Origin: Agrobacterium vaccinii
GTDB taxonomy: Bacteria; Pseudomonadota; Alphaproteobacteria; Rhizobiales; Rhizobiaceae
Reading direction: 5' to 3'
Assembly (NCBI RefSeq): GCF_021310995.1
Contig: NZ_CP054150.1
Location: forward strand, 1,302,001 to 1,366,000
Length of the DNA: 64,000 nt
Below the pieces are notes generated by a model. The model was not told the origin of the DNA. It saw only the letters and a program-made list of their open reading frames with translations, and did not search any database. The stretch's first letter is position 1. Each line of letters starts with the position of its first letter. The position numbers and the translations under genes are program-made. Positions 36,252 to 46,436 of the stretch are shown here, in pieces.

Positions 36252-37844
36252 ATGACCATGAACATATACACGGCGGATAAAAATGGCGATGGCGCGGATG
36301 CGGTTCAAAGACTGAATGCCGAGCCTGTCAATTCCGCAAAGGTCCGACAGCCACTTTATGAAGCGCGCAGGAAGATCTTTCCCAAACGTGCAGAGGGCCG
36401 GTTTCGACAGTTCAAATGGATCGTCATGCTCATCACGCTCGGCATCTATTACTTGACGCCATGGATCAGGTGGGATCGTGGACTCTACGCGCCGGATCAG
36501 GCGGTTCTGATCGATATCGCCAGCCGCCGTTTCTACTTCTTCTTCATCGAGATATGGCCGCAGGAATTCTTCTACGTTGCAGGGCTGCTGGTCATGGCGG
36601 GCTTTGGTTTGTTCCTGCTGACCTCCGCCGTCGGGCGCGCATGGTGCGGATATACCTGTCCGCAGACAGTGTGGGTCGATCTGTTTCTCGTCGTCGAGCG
36701 CTTTATCGAAGGCGATAGAAACGCCCGGATGAAGCTGGATGCCGGTCCGTGGACATTGACGAAAATTCGCAAGCGCGTGGTCAAGCACGCAATCTGGCTC
36801 ATCATCGGGGTTCTCACCGGCGGCGCGTGGATCTTCTACTTTGCCGATGCCCCGACGCTGGCCATGCAGTTTCTGACCGGCGATGCCGCGATGATCGCCT
36901 ATTACACCGTGGCGACCCTGACGGCGACGACCTATATTCTCGGCGGGCTGATGCGCGAGCAGGTCTGCACCTATATGTGCCCATGGCCGCGCATTCAGGG
37001 TGCGATGCTGGATGAACATTCGCTTGTCGTGACCTATAATGACTGGCGTGGAGAACCACGTTCGCGCCACGCCAAGAAGGCCATGGCCGCCGGTGAACCC
37101 GTTGGTGATTGCGTGGATTGCAGTGCCTGCGTCGCTGTCTGTCCCATGGGGATTGATATCAGAGACGGGCAGCAGATGGAGTGCATTACCTGCGCGCTGT
37201 GCATCGATGCCTGCGATGGCGTGATGGACAAGCTGTCGAAGCCACGCGGCCTTATCGCCTATGCGACGCTTGCCGAATACGAATCGAACATGGCGCTGGC
37301 GACGGGTGACGGCGCGTACGCGATACGTCCATCGAATGTCCGCAAACCGGACGGACGCTTCGTGGATGCCGTCAGGCACTTCGACTGGCGCATCATATTT
37401 CGCCCACGCACCGTGTTTTATCTCACTGTCTGGTGCCTGGTGGGTGTCGTCATGCTCGTGACGCTGGCGACGCGGGAGCGGCTGTCGGTCAACGTGCTGC
37501 ATGATCGCAACCCGCAATATGTGATGGAATCGGACGGCTCGATCCGCAACGGCTACACCGTTCGCCTGCTGAACATGATCGCCCAGCCACGCAAAATCAC
37601 ACTGTCGCTTGAAGGGCTTCCAGACGCGGTCATGAAAATCAATGGCATCTCCGACACGCCCGCCCGCACATTCACCATTGATGTGAAACCAGACGAAGTC
37701 ACCAGCCTGCGGGTGTTCGTCACGATGCCGAACGGCACCGCTTACCGAGCATCCGAAGATTTTCAATTCACAGCGGTCGATGACCAATATTCCGAAACCG
37801 CACACTACAAGGCCATCTTCAACGGGCCGGGAGCGAAGAAATGA
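36252..37844 (+). CDS. ccoG: Cytochrome c oxidase accessory protein CcoG (FixG)
   Basis: A 530-residue membrane iron-sulfur protein needed for cbb3 assembly, thought to reduce copper for the oxidase. It has several N-terminal helices, redox Cys motifs GYTCPQTVWVDLF and CTYMCPWPRIQ, and two ferredoxin-type 4Fe-4S sites (CVDCSACVAVCP and CITCALCIDACD, about residues 300-345). A C-terminal periplasmic Ig-like FixG_C domain follows. I take ATG 36252 (MTMNIYTADK) as start, because an earlier TTG at 36207 would lie almost on the FNR box. It overlaps ccoH by four bases. Confidence 0.93.
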   Translation: MTMNIYTADKNGDGADAVQRLNAEPVNSAKVRQPLYEARRKIFPKRAEGRFRQFKWIVMLITLGIYYLTPWIRWDRGLYAPDQAVLIDIASRRFYFFFIEIWPQEFFYVAGLLVMAGFGLFLLTSAVGRAWCGYTCPQTVWVDLFLVVERFIEGDRNARMKLDAGPWTLTKIRKRVVKHAIWLIIGVLTGGAWIFYFADAPTLAMQFLTGDAAMIAYYTVATLTATTYILGGLMREQVCTYMCPWPRIQGAMLDEHSLVVTYNDWRGEPRSRHAKKAMAAGEPVGDCVDCSACVAVCPMGIDIRDGQQMECITCALCIDACDGVMDKLSKPRGLIAYATLAEYESNMALATGDGAYAIRPSNVRKPDGRFVDAVRHFDWRIIFRPRTVFYLTVWCLVGVVMLVTLATRERLSVNVLHDRNPQYVMESDGSIRNGYTVRLLNMIAQPRKITLSLEGLPDAVMKINGISDTPARTFTIDVKPDEVTSLRVFVTMPNGTAYRASEDFQFTAVDDQYSETAHYKAIFNGPGAKK

Positions 37845-38341
37845 GCGCTGAACACCGCGAAAAGCCGGGCTTCACCTTCACCGGCTGGCACATGCTGACC
37901 ATCATGCTCCTGTTCTTCGGCACAATCATTTCGGTGAATGTGACGATGGCCTGGAATGCGGTGACGAGCTGGAGCGGGCTGGTGGTGCAAAACACCTACG
38001 TCGCCAGCCAGCAGTTTAACGGCAAGGCGGAAGCGGCCAAGGCCCGCGCAGCCAGCGGCATTGTCGGCAAGCTTCATATCGATGGAAATGTGGTGACCTA
38101 CGACGTGTCGCACCCTCAGAGGGGAGCCATCGATACCGACACCGTCACGCTTAATTTTCGTCGCCCGGTTGGTGAGCATCAGGACTTCACGCTGCCGCTG
38201 GCGAAGCAGACGATCAATCTGTTCAGCGCCCAGCACGAACTGGCCGCTGGTGACTGGATTGTCGAAGCCACGGCTTTGAAGGACGGAAAAATCATCGTGC
38301 ATGAGGGCACCCGGATCGATGTGGCGGGAGGCGTGAGATGA
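37841..38341 (+). CDS. ccoH: cbb3 oxidase assembly protein CcoH (FixH)
   Basis: A 166-residue protein with one N-terminal membrane helix (about residues 15-40, GWHMLTIMLLFFGTIISVNV) and a periplasmic beta-rich FixH domain. The typical MAWNAVTSWSGLVVQNTYVASQ segment follows the helix. It supports cbb3 assembly, probably together with the copper ATPase CcoI. Its ATG overlaps the ccoG stop and its stop overlaps the ccoI start, so the operon is tightly coupled. Confidence 0.93.
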   Translation: MSAEHREKPGFTFTGWHMLTIMLLFFGTIISVNVTMAWNAVTSWSGLVVQNTYVASQQFNGKAEAAKARAASGIVGKLHIDGNVVTYDVSHPQRGAIDTDTVTLNFRRPVGEHQDFTLPLAKQTINLFSAQHELAAGDWIVEATALKDGKIIVHEGTRIDVAGGVR

Positions 38342-40620
38342 GCTGCTGCGCGCCCGGAACCGAGATTACGCTTGAACAGGCGGCGCTGAAAAAGGCCCTG
38401 CCGTCCTCGGAAGAGCTGATGCTGTCCAGCCGGGATTTGGGGCAGGGGTTGCGGCAGACCGATCTTGCCGTGCCCGGCGTCTATTGCGGTGCCTGCATCG
38501 TCACCCTCGAGGCGGCTTTGACCATCATGCCGCAGGTGGAGCGCGCCCGCGTTAACCTGTCCTCGAAACGCATTTCCATTGTCTGGAAAGAGGAGGTCGA
38601 TGGTATCAAAACCAATCCGGCCGATCTGGCGCAGGCGGTGGCATCGACAGGTTACGAGACGCATCTGTTCGGATCGGGTCAGGACACGGCGGACGAGATG
38701 CGCAATCAGCTGATCCGCGCTGTCGGGCTGACCGGCTTTGCCGCCGTCAACATCATGCTGCTGTCGATTTCCGTCTGGTCTGGCGCGGATTCTTCCACGC
38801 GTGACATGTTCCACTGGCTTTCGGCGCTGATTGCCGCACCGGCGCTGATCTATGGTGGCCGCTTCTTCTATCAATCGGCGTATAATGCGCTGAGGCATCG
38901 CCGTACGAACATGGATGTCCCAATCGCGCTGGCCATTACCCTTTCCTACAGTGTCTCGATCTGGGAGACGATTCACAACGGCGAACATGCTTGGTTCGAT
39001 GCGACGGTATCGCTACTGTTTTTCCTATTGATCGGCCGCACGCTGGACCATGTGATGCGCGACAAGGCGCGGTCTGCCATTGCCGGACTGGCACGACTGT
39101 CACCCCGTGGTGCGACCGTTCTTCTGGATGACGGCATCAGGGAATATCGGGCAGTGGCCGAGATCGTGCCGGGCGACCGCATTGCGATTGCTGCTGGCGA
39201 CCGGGTGCCCGTGGATGGCCGCGTTATCAGCGGGAACAGCGATCTGGACGTATCCATTGCCAATGGTGAAAGCGCACCGCGCGTGGTGCGGGCGGGAGAT
39301 GATATTCAGGCCGGAACGCTCAATCTGACCGGGCCGCTCATCATGGAAGCGACGGCGCTGTCTCGCGACTCCTTCCTGTCCGAAATTATCGGCCTGATGG
39401 AAGCGGCTGAAGGGGGCAGGGCGCGTTATCGCCGTCTTGCCGACCGCGCCGCGCAATACTATTCGCCAGTGGTCCACCTTCTGGCCCTAACAGCCTTCGT
39501 GGCCTGGGGTGTCTTTGGTGGAGACTGGAAGCAGGCGATGTTGATTGCCATTGCTGTGCTGATTATTACCTGCCCCTGCGCGCTGGGCATTGCCGTGCCC
39601 GTGGTGCAAGTGGTTGCGGCCGGTCGGCTGTTCAAACACGGCATCATGGTCAAGGATGGTTCCGCCATGGAAAGGTTGGCAGAGGCCGACACTGCGCTGT
39701 TCGACAAGACAGGTACCTTGACGCTGGGTCAACCACGGCTGGTGAACGCATCGAACATTGATCCTGAAACGATGGCTATCGCCGCCGGTATCGCTGCAAA
39801 CTCACGCCATCCGTTGTCGCAGACGCTGCACCGCGCGGTTCGCGCGCCATTGCCTGTCTTTACCGATGTAACGGAAATTCCCGGCTCGGGCATCGAGGCA
39901 ACGTCTTCCTCCGGCACCTACCGCCTCGGCAACAGACGTTTTGCCTGTGATGCGCGGGACCAGACGAGCGATTTGCGTTCCACCTCTGAAGTCGTCCTGT
40001 CGCTGGACGGTCGAGAGCTCGCGAGTTTTCGGTTCGAAGACACGATACGTCCGGGTGCCGCAGCGACGATTGCACAGTTGTCGGAAGCAGGATTTTCCGC
40101 TGAGATCGTCTCTGGCGACCGACCAACCGCAGTCGCCGTGCTGGCGCAGCGTATTGGTATTGCCGTCTGGAATGGTGCGTTGACGCCTGCGGAAAAAGCA
40201 GCGCGTTGCGTGGCGCTGGCGGCGGAAGGGCGCAAGGTTTTGATGGTGGGGGATGGCATCAACGACGCACCGGCGCTGGCCGCCGCGCATGTCTCGATGG
40301 CACCGGCCACGGCGGCGGACATCGGCAGGCAGGCGGCTGACTTCGTGTTCATGCGCACCGATCTGCGCTCGGTCGCTTTTGCGGTCGATACGTCGCGCAA
40401 TGCAGGCCGGTTGATCCGGCAGAATTTTGCGCTGGCAATCGGTTACAACATCATCGCGGTGCCGATTGCGCTTGCCGGCTACGCCACGCCGATGATTGCC
40501 GCCATCGCCATGTCGACATCGTCGATCATCGTGGTCGTCAACGCCCTGCGGCTCAATGGTGCGGATCAGTCGGACGTGAATGACGTCGAAAGCAAAACCC
40601 CGGAGATGAGCTTCGCATGA
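38338..40620 (+). CDS. ccoI: Copper-translocating P-type ATPase CcoI (FixI)
   Basis: A 760-residue P1B-type ATPase that supplies copper for the CcoN active site. Near the N-terminus there is a CC pair (MSCCAPG) and a heavy-metal-associated domain with GVYCGACIV. The channel motif is ITCPCALGIA (CPC), the phosphorylation site FDKTGTLTLG, and the hinge MVGDGINDAPALAAAH; the metal-binding C-terminal helix keeps NxxxxxxAxP-like residues. Overlaps with ccoH and ccoS indicate translational coupling. Confidence 0.95.
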   Translation: MSCCAPGTEITLEQAALKKALPSSEELMLSSRDLGQGLRQTDLAVPGVYCGACIVTLEAALTIMPQVERARVNLSSKRISIVWKEEVDGIKTNPADLAQAVASTGYETHLFGSGQDTADEMRNQLIRAVGLTGFAAVNIMLLSISVWSGADSSTRDMFHWLSALIAAPALIYGGRFFYQSAYNALRHRRTNMDVPIALAITLSYSVSIWETIHNGEHAWFDATVSLLFFLLIGRTLDHVMRDKARSAIAGLARLSPRGATVLLDDGIREYRAVAEIVPGDRIAIAAGDRVPVDGRVISGNSDLDVSIANGESAPRVVRAGDDIQAGTLNLTGPLIMEATALSRDSFLSEIIGLMEAAEGGRARYRRLADRAAQYYSPVVHLLALTAFVAWGVFGGDWKQAMLIAIAVLIITCPCALGIAVPVVQVVAAGRLFKHGIMVKDGSAMERLAEADTALFDKTGTLTLGQPRLVNASNIDPETMAIAAGIAANSRHPLSQTLHRAVRAPLPVFTDVTEIPGSGIEATSSSGTYRLGNRRFACDARDQTSDLRSTSEVVLSLDGRELASFRFEDTIRPGAAATIAQLSEAGFSAEIVSGDRPTAVAVLAQRIGIAVWNGALTPAEKAARCVALAAEGRKVLMVGDGINDAPALAAAHVSMAPATAADIGRQAADFVFMRTDLRSVAFAVDTSRNAGRLIRQNFALAIGYNIIAVPIALAGYATPMIAAIAMSTSSIIVVVNALRLNGADQSDVNDVESKTPEMSFA

Positions 40621-40772
40621 ACATGCTGATCTTCCTCATACCGGTCGCGCTTCTGCTGGGGGCTCTGGGCCTTTTCGCCTTCATGTGGTCGCTGAAGAGC
40701 GGCCAGTATGACGATATGGATGGTGCCGCATGGCGGGCGCTGGATGATGGAGATGACAGGCCCGGCCTTTGA
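40617..40772 (+). CDS. ccoS: cbb3 oxidase maturation protein CcoS (FixS)
   Basis: A 51-residue protein: MNMLIFLIPVALLLGALGLF forms one helix, followed by AFMWSLKSGQYDDMDGAAWR, the diagnostic FixS segment. Needed for cofactor insertion into CcoN. The ATGA start overlaps the ccoI stop. The next gene, gnd, is 134 bp away and probably separately transcribed. Confidence 0.93.
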   Translation: MNMLIFLIPVALLLGALGLFAFMWSLKSGQYDDMDGAAWRALDDGDDRPGL

Positions 40773-40906
40773 TCCTTGCTATGGGGCGCCGTCTGAAAAG
40801 CTGACTTGCGTCATCAAAATATAATCGTTTCAGTTCGCGCTAGCCTTGCCGTTTTCACATTAGAGTGCCACAACATCGCCGTTAAAAGCAATTTGGAGAT
40901 ACATCC

Positions 40907-42343
40907 GTGGAACAGGCAGAAATCGGTTTGATCGGTCTTGGCGTAATGGGGTCCAACCTCGCGCTCAACATCGCAGAAAAAGGCAACAAGATTGCTGTTT
41001 TCAACCGAACCCCGGAAGTCACGAAGAAATTTTACGCAGATGCTGGCGAGTTGCAGGGCCAGATCATTCCTTGCGAAACCATCGAAGAGTTCGTCGCAGC
41101 CATCCGCCCGCCGCGCCCCATTATCATCATGATCAAGGCCGGTGAGCCGGTCGATCAGCAGATGGAAATTCTAAAGCCTTACCTCGAAAAGGGCGACATC
41201 ATGATCGATGCCGGAAATGCGAATTTCCGCGATACGATCCGCCGCTTCGAAACCCTTGAGGATACCGACCTGACCTTTATCGGCATGGGTGTATCCGGTG
41301 GTGAAGAAGGCGCGCGCCACGGCCCTTCCATCATGGTCGGCGGCACGGAAGAAAGCTGGAAGCGCGTCGAAAAGGTTCTCACATCCATCTCCGCCAAGTA
41401 CGACAGTGATCCATGCGTAGCGTGGCTCGGCAATGACGGCGCAGGCCACTTCGTCAAGACCATCCATAACGGCATCGAATATGCCGACATGCAGATGATT
41501 GCCGAAATCTATGGCATTTTGCGTGATGGCCTGAACCTCAGCGCCGCCGAAATCGCCGATGTCTTCGGTGAGTGGAACAAGGGTCGCCTGAACTCCTACC
41601 TCATCGAAATCACCGAAAAGGTTCTGCGCGCAGCAGACCCGATCACCGGCAAGCCGATGGTCGATCTCATTCTTGACAAGGCCGGCCAGAAGGGCACAGG
41701 CAAGTGGTCGGTCATTGAAGCGCAGAACATGGGCGTTGCCGCCACGGCCATCGAAGCCGCTGTTGCAGCCCGCATCCTGTCGTCGCAGAAGACCGAGCGC
41801 GAATCGGCTGAAACCATTCTCGGCCTGCCGAAGGCGCTGCCTGCGCCTGCTGACAAAAAGGCATTCATCGCTGATCTGGAAAGTGCACTGCTGGCAGCAA
41901 AGATTGGCGCCTATGCGCAGGGCTTTGCCGTGATGGCGGCTGCGTCCAAGGAATTCGGCTGGGATCTGCCGATGCCGACCATCGCCCGCATCTGGCGCGC
42001 AGGCTGCATCATCCGTTCGCAGTTCCTGGATGAAATCACATCGGCCTTCACCAAGGACCCGCATGTTGCCAACCTGATCGTGACGCCAGCCTTTTCGCAG
42101 ATGGTGAAAGACACGGATGCTCCGCTTCGTCGCGTGGTCTCGCATGCCGTTCTCTCCGGCTTGCCGGTTCCGGCGCTCGCGTCTGCCCTCGGTTATTTCG
42201 ATGCCTACCGCCGTGCCCGTGGCAGCGCCAATCTCATTCAGGCGCAGCGCGACTTTTTCGGCGCACATGGTTTCGAGCGCACCGACGGTGTGGACAAGCC
42301 GCACGGCCCGTGGGGCAGCGGTCTCGACATCTTCGGAAAGTAA
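40907..42343 (+). CDS. gnd: 6-phosphogluconate dehydrogenase, decarboxylating
   Basis: A 478-residue enzyme that oxidises 6-phosphogluconate to ribulose 5-phosphate with NADP. The Rossmann motif GLIGLGVMGSNLALN is at residues 6-20, the substrate motif GVSGGEEGARHGPSIMVGG near 130, and HNGIEYADMQMIAE with the catalytic Lys-His region near 185. Length matches the long dimeric form. It starts with GTG 40907, preceded by TTGGAGA. A strong hairpin terminator separates it from the convergent lacI-type gene. Confidence 0.96.
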   Translation: MEQAEIGLIGLGVMGSNLALNIAEKGNKIAVFNRTPEVTKKFYADAGELQGQIIPCETIEEFVAAIRPPRPIIIMIKAGEPVDQQMEILKPYLEKGDIMIDAGNANFRDTIRRFETLEDTDLTFIGMGVSGGEEGARHGPSIMVGGTEESWKRVEKVLTSISAKYDSDPCVAWLGNDGAGHFVKTIHNGIEYADMQMIAEIYGILRDGLNLSAAEIADVFGEWNKGRLNSYLIEITEKVLRAADPITGKPMVDLILDKAGQKGTGKWSVIEAQNMGVAATAIEAAVAARILSSQKTERESAETILGLPKALPAPADKKAFIADLESALLAAKIGAYAQGFAVMAAASKEFGWDLPMPTIARIWRAGCIIRSQFLDEITSAFTKDPHVANLIVTPAFSQMVKDTDAPLRRVVSHAVLSGLPVPALASALGYFDAYRRARGSANLIQAQRDFFGAHGFERTDGVDKPHGPWGSGLDIFGK

Positions 42344-42349
42344 AACAGG

Positions 42350-42372
42350 AAGGCCCGCGTCAAGCGGGCCTT
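42350..42372. terminator. Bidirectional terminator between gnd and the LacI gene
   Basis: Perfect 9-bp stem AAGGCCCGC / GCGGGCCTT with a 5-base loop, 6 bp past the gnd stop and 3 bp past the end of the convergent gene. Confidence 0.8.
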
Positions 42373-42375
42373 CTG

Positions 42376-43437
42376 CTATGCGCTGAATTTTGGAGCGCGG
42401 CTGGACCAGACCGGTTGGCTGAGGGTCTGTAACCCATCCACCGATTTTCCATCGATACGCGCCAGCAGCGCCTTGGCCAATTCACGGCCCGCCAGCTTGA
42501 TATCCTCGTTCACCGTGTGGATTTCCGGGCGCAGCCAGTTCAGGAAGTCTGCCGACTGCTTGGACACGACGTCGATATCCGTGCCGACCTTCTTGCCGGT
42601 TTCTTCGACGCCCGCGACGAAGGCGATGGTGGACGTGCCGCTGATCGAAACGAGCCCGTCGGGATAATCCGCTTGGCTCATCAGCGTCCGGCTGACCTCC
42701 TTGATCTGGTCTAGGGGTGTGTCGTTGCTGATGATGCCATGCAGCGGAAATTCACTGAGCCCGAAATCTTTGAGGCCCCGCTCGATCCCACGCCGGGCAA
42801 AATCATGATACGAAAACTGTGTCGGTGGCAGAAGCACGGCGATGCGCTTTCGCCCGCACTGCGCCAGCCGCTTCACTGCCTCATAGGCGTAGGCCTCATT
42901 ATCGAAGTCATGATAGGGATGCTCGATGCCCATGTCGGTACGCCCGTGGGTCGCGAAGGGCATGTTGCGCTCCGTCATGAAGCGAACACGCGGGTCATCC
43001 GGCTGCAACTTCGAAATGATCACGCCATCGGCTGACCCCGTATCGAGAATGTACCGGATCGGAATCATCGGGTCTTTGGCGTGGGTGTGTGGCGTGACCA
43101 CGAGATGGTACTGCGTGTTGGAAAGCACTTCGGTAATGCCGAACACCAGTTGTGTGGTGAACCCCATCAGCTCTTCGTCAACACTCAGAACCAGAGCGAT
43201 GACGTTGGTCTTGCCAGTCCGCAGACGCACGCCCGCGCGGTTCGGTTGATAGCCGATCTGCTGGGCAACCTGACGCACCCGCTCCTTGGTCTCTGCGCCG
43301 ATATCGGGAGCATCTTTCAGAGCACGCGAGACGGTGGTGATACCAAGCCCGGTCATGTAGGCAATCGTCTTGAGTGTCGGGCGCTCGTAGCCGGGAAGCT
43401 TCTGTCCGCTCGTTTCAGATTTTATGCTGTTATTCAT
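42376..43437 (-). CDS. LacI-family transcriptional regulator
   Basis: A predicted 353-residue repressor with an N-terminal helix-turn-helix ([20 protein letters not shown], about residues 21-40), the hinge region [12 protein letters not shown] and a periplasmic-binding-like sensor domain for a sugar. The start is set at ATG 43437 ([11 protein letters not shown]), which has GGTGAG 7 bases before it; the ATGs at 43452, 43467, 43500 and 43521 lack such a site. It is divergent from a beta-mannosidase gene, so it probably controls mannoside use; its closest pattern is to AglR-type regulators. The inducer is not known. Confidence 0.85.
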   Translation of the reverse strand: MNNSIKSETSGQKLPGYERPTLKTIAYMTGLGITTVSRALKDAPDIGAETKERVRQVAQQIGYQPNRAGVRLRTGKTNVIALVLSVDEELMGFTTQLVFGITEVLSNTQYHLVVTPHTHAKDPMIPIRYILDTGSADGVIISKLQPDDPRVRFMTERNMPFATHGRTDMGIEHPYHDFDNEAYAYEAVKRLAQCGRKRIAVLLPPTQFSYHDFARRGIERGLKDFGLSEFPLHGIISNDTPLDQIKEVSRTLMSQADYPDGLVSISGTSTIAFVAGVEETGKKVGTDIDVVSKQSADFLNWLRPEIHTVNEDIKLAGRELAKALLARIDGKSVDGLQTLSQPVWSSRAPKFSA

Positions 43438-43880
43438 GTCGACACTCACCATACATCGCTGGCTCATATGGTAGTTGGCTTTTCTAGGATTGCAAAGCAT
43501 GGAGACTATGGGTGACGACATGTAGGTGAGAAAAACTGCAACGATGTAGTTTCGAAGTGGGTATTCTTGACGCTGAGCGCGTTAGATGCGGATTTTTATC
43601 CGTGATAATTTGAAGAACGATCATACAAAAATCGTTAGAAACGCGAATTAAAAAACTGGAATAATGAACTGATATATTTGAATAATGATATTTTTTTCGT
43701 CAAAAGTTATCACTGCCAAAACAATCTTTCCGCCAACCCGTGACGGTCGGAAAATTTTCCGGTAACGTTGCCATCAGGAGGATATCTGTCGTTTCTTGGA
43801 AGCCATCCGAGTGTCGGTTGGTCACCCATTTGAAGCGCTATCTCACTGTTCTCCATTGGCTGCAAATCGAATGACAGGGC
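43438..43880. promoter_or_regulatory. AT-rich divergent control region, LacI gene / beta-mannosidase
   Basis: A 440-bp gap, strongly AT-rich at 43590-43720. It contains an inverted repeat AACGAT (43616-43621) / ATCGTT (43631-43636) with a 9-base spacer, which is one possible operator. No gene is seen. Confidence 0.45.
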
Positions 43881-46343
43881 ATGAGCATGACATCCTCCTA
43901 CGCAAGCGACGTTGTAATCGACCTCTCGGGGGAATGGACACTTGCGACGGATGACGGAGAGCATGCCACCACGATCACAATTCCAGGCGATGTGCACACG
44001 GCGTTGCGAAGAGCGGAGATCATTCCCGACCCCTATTTCGGGCGCAACGAGAATGACGTGCAGTGGGTGGCGCACCGCGACTGGGTGATAGAGCGCCGCT
44101 TTTACGTCGATCATGCCGATGCGGACTGGTATCTGGACATCGATTATCTCGATACGGTCGCCGTTGTGTTCGTCAACGATACGCCTGTACTTTCCGCCGA
44201 CAATTGCTTCCGCCGCTATCGCCCTGATGTCTCCAACGCGCTAGTGCAGGGCGAGAACGTCATTCGAATTCGTTTCCATTCCAGCATCAAGGCGGGCGCC
44301 GAACGGCAGGCCGCTCAGCCGTTTTACGTGCCTTACCACCCCGGCAACTCTCCCATCCCGCATGGCAATATGCTACGCAAGCCGCAATGCCACTTTGGCT
44401 GGGACTGGAACATCGCGCTGGCGCCGCTCGGGCTCTATGGCACTATCGCGCTGCGGCGTCTGGATACGGCGCGGATCGAACATCTCACGACCACGCAGCA
44501 CCACGTCGATGGCGGGGTGGAACTGCATGTGGAACTGACGCTCCATGCGAAAGCCGCCGCCAGCCTGCCCATCCATCTTTCGCTGGGTGAAGAACGGCTG
44601 CGGCTAGACTGCGGCGTCGGTGCTGGAGAAACTGTGGTCCGGCATGTTTTCTTCGTTGAAGACCCGAAGCTGTGGTGGCCAGCGGGCAGCGGCGAGCAAT
44701 CGCTTTACACGCTGACTGTCGAGCTACCGGATGAAACCGTGACGCGGCAGATCGGTTTTCGAACCGTGGAACTGCTGACGGATAAGGACGAGGCGGGGAG
44801 CCGCTTTGCATTCCGCATCAACGGGCGCGAGATTTTCTGCCGTGGCGCGAACTGGATTCCCGCCGATGCACTGCATTCGCTCAGCAGCCGCGAAAAGACC
44901 GAGGACCTTTTGTCCTCTGCGGTCGAAGCCAATATGAACATGATCCGCGTCTGGGGCGGTGGCTTTTATGAGCAGGACTGGTTTTACGACCTCTGCGACC
45001 GGATGGGTCTCATGGTGTGGCAAGACTTCATGTTTGCCTGCAATCTCTACCCCTGCACCGACGACTTTCTGGACAATGTGGAGCATGAGGTTACCTATCA
45101 GGTCAAGCGCCTGTCCTCGCATCCGTCCATCGCGCTTTGGTGCGGTGACAATGAGCTTGTCGGTGCGCTCACATGGTTCGATCAATCCCGCGACAATCGC
45201 GACCGTTATCTGGTCGCCTATGACCGGCTGAACCGGACAATCGAGAAAGCGCTGAAGAAGGCCGCACCATCAGCGCTATGGTGGCCCTCTAGCCCGGCAT
45301 CCGGTTATATGGACTACGGCGATGCCTGGCATTCGGACGGTTCAGGCGACATGCACTATTGGTCCGTCTGGCACGAGAACAAATCCTTCGACAATTACCG
45401 TGCGGTCAAGCCGCGCTTCTGCTCGGAATTCGGCTTCCAGTCCTACACCTCAATGCCGGTCATCGGCACCTATGCCGACGAAAAGGACATGAATATCTCG
45501 TCGCCGGTGATCGAACTGCATCAGAAGAATGCGGGTGGCAACGAGCGTATCGCGGGCACCATGTTCCGCTATTTCCGGTTTCCGAAGGACTTCCCGAACT
45601 TCGTCTATATCAGCCAGGTTCAGCAGGCACTCGCCATCAAGACGGCGGTGGAATATTGGCGCTCGCTGAAACCACACTGCATGGGCACACTCTATTGGCA
45701 GCTCAACGACACATGGCCGGTCGCATCCTGGTCCAGCCTTGATTATGGCGGCAGCTGGAAAGCGCTGCATTACGCGGCCCGCCGTTTCTTCCAGCCTGTT
45801 ACGGTTTCGGCCATTCCGTCCGAAGACGGCAAGACCGTGAGCTTTTCCACCGTCAACGACACGGCGGAGGCGGTGGACATCGATATGAACATTTTCGCGC
45901 TCTCGACCGATGGAGTTCGCACCCCACTCAAATCGGCCAGCGGAAGCTGCGGGCCGGACGCAGCGGTTACCATGGCGGAAGTCGATCTTGGACAACTGCC
46001 TGCGGGTGCGCTGCTGTCGTGGAATTTCATTGCGTCCAACGGCATGACGGGTGAGGGCCACCATGTGCTCGATACCTACAAGGCACTGGATCTGCAGCCA
46101 TCCGGCCTAGACCTCTCGGTCAGCAAGCTTGACGACGGACAGTTCGAAATCGAGGTCACCGCCAGTGGCCTTGCGCTGTTCGTGATGATCGAAGCTGATA
46201 TGGAGGGCAGGTATTCCGACAATCTCTTCGACCTTGCGGCTGGAGAAACGCGGCGTATCGTGTTTTCACCGAAGTATACGGCAACGACGTCGCGTCCGAA
46301 CTTCTGGATTTTCGACCTCTTTTCGTCTCAATCGCGAGGTTGA
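43881..46343 (+). CDS. Glycoside hydrolase family 2 beta-mannosidase
   Basis: An 820-residue enzyme without signal peptide, so it works on imported beta-mannosides in the cytosol. Layout: an N-terminal jelly-roll sugar-binding domain (about 1-180), an Ig-like domain (about 180-290), a TIM barrel (about 290-640) and C-terminal Ig-like domains. The acid/base Glu425 lies in ALWCGDNELVG and the nucleophile Glu516 in FCSEFGFQSY. The pattern HFGWDWNIALAPLGLYG near residue 175 is typical of GH2 mannosidases. It is divergent from a LacI regulator and followed by an aldo/keto reductase gene. Confidence 0.9.
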   Translation: MSMTSSYASDVVIDLSGEWTLATDDGEHATTITIPGDVHTALRRAEIIPDPYFGRNENDVQWVAHRDWVIERRFYVDHADADWYLDIDYLDTVAVVFVNDTPVLSADNCFRRYRPDVSNALVQGENVIRIRFHSSIKAGAERQAAQPFYVPYHPGNSPIPHGNMLRKPQCHFGWDWNIALAPLGLYGTIALRRLDTARIEHLTTTQHHVDGGVELHVELTLHAKAAASLPIHLSLGEERLRLDCGVGAGETVVRHVFFVEDPKLWWPAGSGEQSLYTLTVELPDETVTRQIGFRTVELLTDKDEAGSRFAFRINGREIFCRGANWIPADALHSLSSREKTEDLLSSAVEANMNMIRVWGGGFYEQDWFYDLCDRMGLMVWQDFMFACNLYPCTDDFLDNVEHEVTYQVKRLSSHPSIALWCGDNELVGALTWFDQSRDNRDRYLVAYDRLNRTIEKALKKAAPSALWWPSSPASGYMDYGDAWHSDGSGDMHYWSVWHENKSFDNYRAVKPRFCSEFGFQSYTSMPVIGTYADEKDMNISSPVIELHQKNAGGNERIAGTMFRYFRFPKDFPNFVYISQVQQALAIKTAVEYWRSLKPHCMGTLYWQLNDTWPVASWSSLDYGGSWKALHYAARRFFQPVTVSAIPSEDGKTVSFSTVNDTAEAVDIDMNIFALSTDGVRTPLKSASGSCGPDAAVTMAEVDLGQLPAGALLSWNFIASNGMTGEGHHVLDTYKALDLQPSGLDLSVSKLDDGQFEIEVTASGLALFVMIEADMEGRYSDNLFDLAAGETRRIVFSPKYTATTSRPNFWIFDLFSSQSRG

Positions 46344-46436
46344 AACGGGGCCGACTTGTCTTTAGCTTCACCACCAACAGAACCAGAGCCTTCACATTTT
46401 CACGAAGGCTGAAATCCATCATAGGGAGGAATATCC

